Part shown: positions 60,723-64,000 of the stretch, piece by piece
How positions within the stretch are numbered: the stretch's first letter is position 1
How the letters are laid out: every line of letters begins with the position of its first letter
Position numbers and translations under genes: made by a program
Assembly (NCBI RefSeq): GCF_009709615.1
Contig: NZ_WJYA01000004.1
Span: 372,001 to 436,000, forward strand
Direction: 5' to 3'
Source: Winogradskyella ouciana
Lineage (GTDB): Bacteria > Bacteroidota > Bacteroidia > Flavobacteriales > Flavobacteriaceae
Length of the DNA stretch: 64,000 nt
Notes under the pieces: model-generated
Told to the model about the DNA's origin: nothing
What the model saw: only the letters and a program-made list of their open reading frames with translations
Database searches by the model: none

Positions 60723-61304
60723 TCAAAAATTTTCTAAAACCTGATAGCCGATGGGCTTAAAGGTTCCTCCGTTGCTGTCCTTAGCTGAGCATGCTGTGAG
60801 TGCTACAAGGCAAGTTTCTAGACATTTAAAAACAATGCGATCGCCCTTTAGACTTTGCGGAGGCAATACAGCGATCTTTGTGTCTTTTATTTGTACATTC
60901 ATAAAAATGTTGAAGGCGGTAGGGATATCGTCTTTGGTAATGCCATAGGGTTTTAGTGCCTGTGTTAAATTATCTAGGCAACTATGGGTGGTGTCGTGAT
61001 CCTTATATAGAATTTTGAAGGTTTCTTTACTACATGGTGCCAGTATGAAGTCGTGTTTTTTTGCATCATCATGTACTATTTGCAATAATTTGCGACTGCG
61101 ATTACTCCAGATAAAATTCCCCGTAGTTAGGTTTGTAGTGGCTTCAAAATCGAGCGTTTTACCAGAGGATATTTTCTCTTTATACTCCTTGCCGGCGAAG
61201 CATACCATATCGGAGACTTGCTGCCCTTCTAGGTCTTCAACCAACAAGTACTGGTCTTTTTTTAAGATGAATGCCGTGCCAGACCTTGGTTTAATTACTT
61301 TCAT
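60723..61304 (-). CDS. DUF1989 family protein
   Basis: A 193-residue protein of the urea-carboxylase-associated DUF1989 family. Cys and His motifs: DMVCFAGKEYKEKISSGKT and DDIPTAFNIFMNVQI; APCSKETFKILY in the middle. The role is unknown; Zn binding is likely in relatives. It overlaps the YcgG-like gene by 14 bp. Confidence 0.8.
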   Translation of the reverse strand: MKVIKPRSGTAFILKKDQYLLVEDLEGQQVSDMVCFAGKEYKEKISSGKTLDFEATTNLTTGNFIWSNRSRKLLQIVHDDAKKHDFILAPCSKETFKILYKDHDTTHSCLDNLTQALKPYGITKDDIPTAFNIFMNVQIKDTKIAVLPPQSLKGDRIVFKCLETCLVALTACSAKDSNGGTFKPIGYQVLENF

Positions 61305-62007
61305 GTTTAGAATTTTGAAATGGGCAGGTCCAGTTGTCGGTGTTGTTTTTTCCCGAATACTGTAGGGCTTCGGAGGCTTTACCGAAGTCTTTGAGTACTG
61401 GGTTTACGGAGCCGTTTCTTTCTATTTCTCGGCTGCGGATATCATTTCTGACGGTATGGTATAGTCCGTGTTTTCTTAACTGCTCAAATTGCCAGTGTAG
61501 GTTAAATGCCAATAATGGGTATTTGGTTCGCCTTGCTGCTCTAGAGCTGTTGGGATGCATGCCCACGACATAGAACGCTTTCCCTTGGATGCTAAAGCTA
61601 AAATTATTGTCTTGTGGATTGCTTGACACTGTTGGGTCCCATGGCTCAGGGTCGTAGCGGTTGACTAGGCTTAAGAGATCCCACAAGTTGTTTTCAAATT
61701 CTTCTTCTGTATAAGGGCTTTCATAAGGGAATACTGCAATGTAGGTGTTGAAGTCATTTCTGTTGAAATCGTAATTGTTTAGATAGTTGCCTATGTTTTG
61801 CAAAAGTTGCTGTGCCGTGACCGAAGAGTTCATTTTGGTATAGACATCGAAATCTATATTTTTTTGTTTTACAACGGTTTGTGCCATTAGGCAAGGATGG
61901 TCGTTGTCAATTATAAATTTCTGCAAATATTTTTTGATTTTATATTTTTTAGAAGACATGTACAAGCTGTTGAAGGACCGCCTGAATTTTTGTTTTACTT
62001 TCATCAT
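61291..62007 (-). CDS. YqcI/YcgG family protein
   Basis: A 238-residue protein with family blocks FDVYTKMNSSVTAQQLLQNI, YIAVFPYESPYTEEEFEN, FYVVGMHPNSSRAARR and LAFNLHWQFEQLRK. The function is unknown; recent YcgG-type relatives are haem-oxygenase-like. It is co-expressed with DUF1989, whose start lies inside its end. Confidence 0.8.
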   Translation of the reverse strand: MMKVKQKFRRSFNSLYMSSKKYKIKKYLQKFIIDNDHPCLMAQTVVKQKNIDFDVYTKMNSSVTAQQLLQNIGNYLNNYDFNRNDFNTYIAVFPYESPYTEEEFENNLWDLLSLVNRYDPEPWDPTVSSNPQDNNFSFSIQGKAFYVVGMHPNSSRAARRTKYPLLAFNLHWQFEQLRKHGLYHTVRNDIRSREIERNGSVNPVLKDFGKASEALQYSGKNNTDNWTCPFQNSKHESN

Positions 62008-62261
62008 TTACAGTTTAAAGCTCGTTGTTTTTTAGTAAAATTAGTTGGACGGAAGCGGTTGCATTTATCTTATACGATAAATTAATAACTCATTTGATAA
62101 TGAGTTGCTTATCTGTTATTTTTTTGATGAGGGTGATTTGGAAATGACCATTGCATTACAAATTGCAAAAGGATTAATTATGATGTCATTTACGCTAATG
62201 AATTACAAGGGAGTTACCGACATTTGGGTGTGTTTGGGTTTTTGCCTGTAAATAAAACGGT

Positions 62262-62531
62262 ATGAGTGGAGTTGATCTTATAGGGATATTGGCCGGTATT
62301 TTTACCACATTTGCCATCATTCCTCAGATTTATAAGGCCATAAAGACAGGAAAGGTGGAGGATATTTCGCCTGTATTTCTTTCTGTGCTTATAGCTGGTG
62401 TTGGTCTATGGACTGTATATGGTGTGTTTCTTAAAGATTATCCCATCATTATTACCAATGGTGTATCCGTTGTGTTGAATTCTACCATGTTGATCATCTA
62501 CCTTAACTCTAATCACCGAACGAACCTATAA
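62262..62531 (+). CDS. SemiSWEET sugar transporter
   Basis: An 89-residue three-helix PQ-loop protein: LAGIFTTFAIIPQIYKAIKTG with the PQ motif, then two further helices. SemiSWEETs dimerise to transport sugars by facilitated diffusion. It stands alone about 250 bp from the upstream start. Confidence 0.88.
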   Translation: MSGVDLIGILAGIFTTFAIIPQIYKAIKTGKVEDISPVFLSVLIAGVGLWTVYGVFLKDYPIIITNGVSVVLNSTMLIIYLNSNHRTNL

Positions 62532-62571
62532 TTTTGAAGCTATCGTATCATTTTAGAAAACGAGATTAATT

Positions 62572-63420
62572 ATGAACAAACCAAATAAATTCCCTGAACA
62601 GGAACAAAAACAACCAGGAAAAGAACGAAAAATGCGCCCCGAACCCGAAGTTATAAGAGCTTCATACAAGGGTAGCGATAAATTAAAAAATAAAGTAGCC
62701 CTTATCACTGGTGGTGATAGCGGTATAGGTCGCAGTGCGGCTGTACACTTTGCCAAAGAGGGAGCCCGAGTTGCTATAGTTTACTTATCGGAAGACAAAG
62801 ACGCCCAAGCCACCCAAAAGATGATTGAAGATGAGGGTAGGGAATGTCTATTAATTAAAGGGGATCTCAAAGACGAAGACTTTTGCAAAGAAGCCGTAAG
62901 GCGATGCGTAGATGCTTTTGGCGGTCTAAATGTATTGGTTAACAATGCTGCGATGCAATTTCCTAAGGACTCTTTAAACGATATTGACAGTTCCCAACTA
63001 CGTACCACTTTTGAGACCAATATCTATCCGTACTTTTTTGTTGCCAAGGCTGCGTTGACACATTTGAAGGATGGCGATACCATAATTAATACGAGTTCGG
63101 TAACTGCTTATCGTGGTAGTGATCACTTACTGGATTACTCTAGTACAAAAGGGGCTATTGTAAGTTTTACGCGTTCATTATCCCAAACTTTGGCCAGTAA
63201 GAACATCCGGGTTAATGGAGTAGCGCCAGGCCCTATTTGGACTCCCTTGATTCCCGCAACGTTTGATGATGTTTCTGATTTTGGGCAGGATACTCCTTTA
63301 GGCAGAGCAGGCCAGCCTAGTGAGTTGGGTCCTGCCTATGTGTTCTTGGCGTCTGAAGACAGTAGCTATATAACAGGTCAGTTTATACATGTAAACGGTG
63401 GTGAGATGATTGGGTCATAA
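62572..63420 (+). CDS. SDR-family oxidoreductase (YghA/YhdF type)
   Basis: A 282-residue short-chain dehydrogenase. An N-terminal tail of about 40 residues (Pro/Gln/Lys-rich) precedes the NAD motif TGGDSGIGRSAAV; NNAA at about 125-128; catalytic Ser and YSSTK (about 195-199). The tail and sequence match the general-stress SDR group. The PA2169-type gene follows and may share stress control. Confidence 0.86.
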   Translation: MNKPNKFPEQEQKQPGKERKMRPEPEVIRASYKGSDKLKNKVALITGGDSGIGRSAAVHFAKEGARVAIVYLSEDKDAQATQKMIEDEGRECLLIKGDLKDEDFCKEAVRRCVDAFGGLNVLVNNAAMQFPKDSLNDIDSSQLRTTFETNIYPYFFVAKAALTHLKDGDTIINTSSVTAYRGSDHLLDYSSTKGAIVSFTRSLSQTLASKNIRVNGVAPGPIWTPLIPATFDDVSDFGQDTPLGRAGQPSELGPAYVFLASEDSSYITGQFIHVNGGEMIGS

Positions 63421-63575
63421 GAACCATTGTTATAGCTTCTGATACGATTTCAAATTATATAATATTTAACATTATCTCAATCAAATGAGGACAATATTAA
63501 ATCTATTGGATTACAATAAGGAGCTATATACTAGTATCTTGGGGTTATATAATACTAATTTAAAAATTTAAAAAC

Positions 63576-64000
63576 ATGAGCATATTTAGCGAGACAACAG
63601 AAAACAAACTAAACGATTTAGTAGAAAAAGCATACGATGCGGAAAAGGGATTTAAAAAAGTTTCTGAGCACGTCGACAACCCTCGGTTAAAATCATTCTT
63701 TTCTGACAAAGCCAGAGAACGTAGTAACTACGTTAATGAATTGAGACAAGGTCTTCGTGAAAATGGAGTAGAGGTTACCGAGAGTGATGGTAGTACAGCA
63801 GGAACTTTACATAGAACATGGATAGACACTAAGGCGTTTTTTTCAATGGATAATGAAGAATCCATGCTAGAGGAGGTTAGGAATGGAGAGAAACAAGCCC
63901 TTGAGGATTATGAAGATGTTCTAGAAAATTCTGATCTTAATCCTTCTATGCGTGAGCTTTTAACAAAGCAGAAAAATGAAATACAAGCGAGCTATAATAA
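63576..64000 (+). CDS. PA2169-family four-helix-bundle protein, cut by window edge
   Basis: The ATG at 63576 opens a frame still open at 64000 (141 codons). The helical, charged sequence (LNDLVEKAYDAEKGFKKVSE, SFFSDKARERSNYVNEL, DSNPSMRELL-like segments) fits the PA2169/DUF2383 ferritin-like bundle. Such proteins are stress-induced; no metal site is clear here. The C-terminal end is outside the window. Confidence 0.75.
   Translation, partial: MSIFSETTENKLNDLVEKAYDAEKGFKKVSEHVDNPRLKSFFSDKARERSNYVNELRQGLRENGVEVTESDGSTAGTLHRTWIDTKAFFSMDNEESMLEEVRNGEKQALEDYEDVLENSDLNPSMRELLTKQKNEIQASYN

Noticed and set aside
62144..62251. 35-codon frame before SemiSWEET
   Set aside because: Too short, with no recognisable features and no support from context.

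Overview
The window reads as a stretch of low-GC chromosome from a Bacteroidota member, most likely a marine Flavobacteriaceae species. This rests on TAnnTTTG-type promoters without clear Shine-Dalgarno sites, SPII lipoproteins, DUF2254, DUF547 and TIGR04282/04283 type genes, a mevalonate pathway pair and a complete arsenosugar cluster. No rRNA, tRNA or CRISPR array was seen. Both ends cut genes: an HD-domain gene on the left and a PA2169-type four-helix gene on the right.

Layout. 0.7-5.9 kb: a tight plus-strand redox operon (SelO, DUF427, hydrolase-OsmC fusion, EgtB, EgtD). 6-11 kb: a 1235-residue phosphoesterase/outer-membrane barrel protein and a DUF2254 membrane protein. 11.8-18.5 kb: flavoprotein, DUF1697, diphosphomevalonate decarboxylase, mevalonate kinase, UbiA prenyltransferase, nitrilase and a pseudouridine synthase lacking its catalytic Asp. 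18.6-20.4 kb: small envelope genes. 20.6-25.05 kb: an integron-like cassette array (five attC-like sites, four gene cassettes and one without a clear gene) followed by a tyrosine recombinase. 25.2-29.3 kb: a polyamine operon (arginine decarboxylase, agmatinase, deoxyhypusine-synthase-like enzyme) behind a long leader with a possible 50-codon upstream ORF. 29.3-39 kb: small genes, glycosyltransferases, and a ferredoxin-like membrane protein plus FAD oxidoreductase separated by a REP-flanked RAYT transposase. 41-48.1 kb: arsenosugar biosynthesis (ArsM, ArsS, two glycosyltransferases, PNP, rhodanese, AhpD-like, DUF547, sterol desaturase). 48.3-57.3 kb: purine breakdown (XdhC, XdhAB, guanine-deaminase-like protein) and an M19 dipeptidase. 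57.5-64 kb: an unknown protein behind four 11-bp direct repeats, a CstB-like persulfide dioxygenase with a split YeeE transporter, DUF1989/YcgG, SemiSWEET, an SDR and a stress protein.

The strongest candidate for an undescribed system is the cassette array at 20.6-25.05 kb. Each cassette begins with GTT plus a short sequence that is the reverse complement of the start of its own attC-like site, and this sequence differs from cassette to cassette. That is the behaviour expected of integron cassettes. However, the core sites do not fit the GTTRRRY consensus, and the adjacent recombinase lacks the usual IntI insertion and has an extra N-terminal domain of about 95 residues.

Several families of short palindromic repeats are scattered through the window. 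They include one nested pair in frame inside mvaD and one inside a glycosyltransferase gene.
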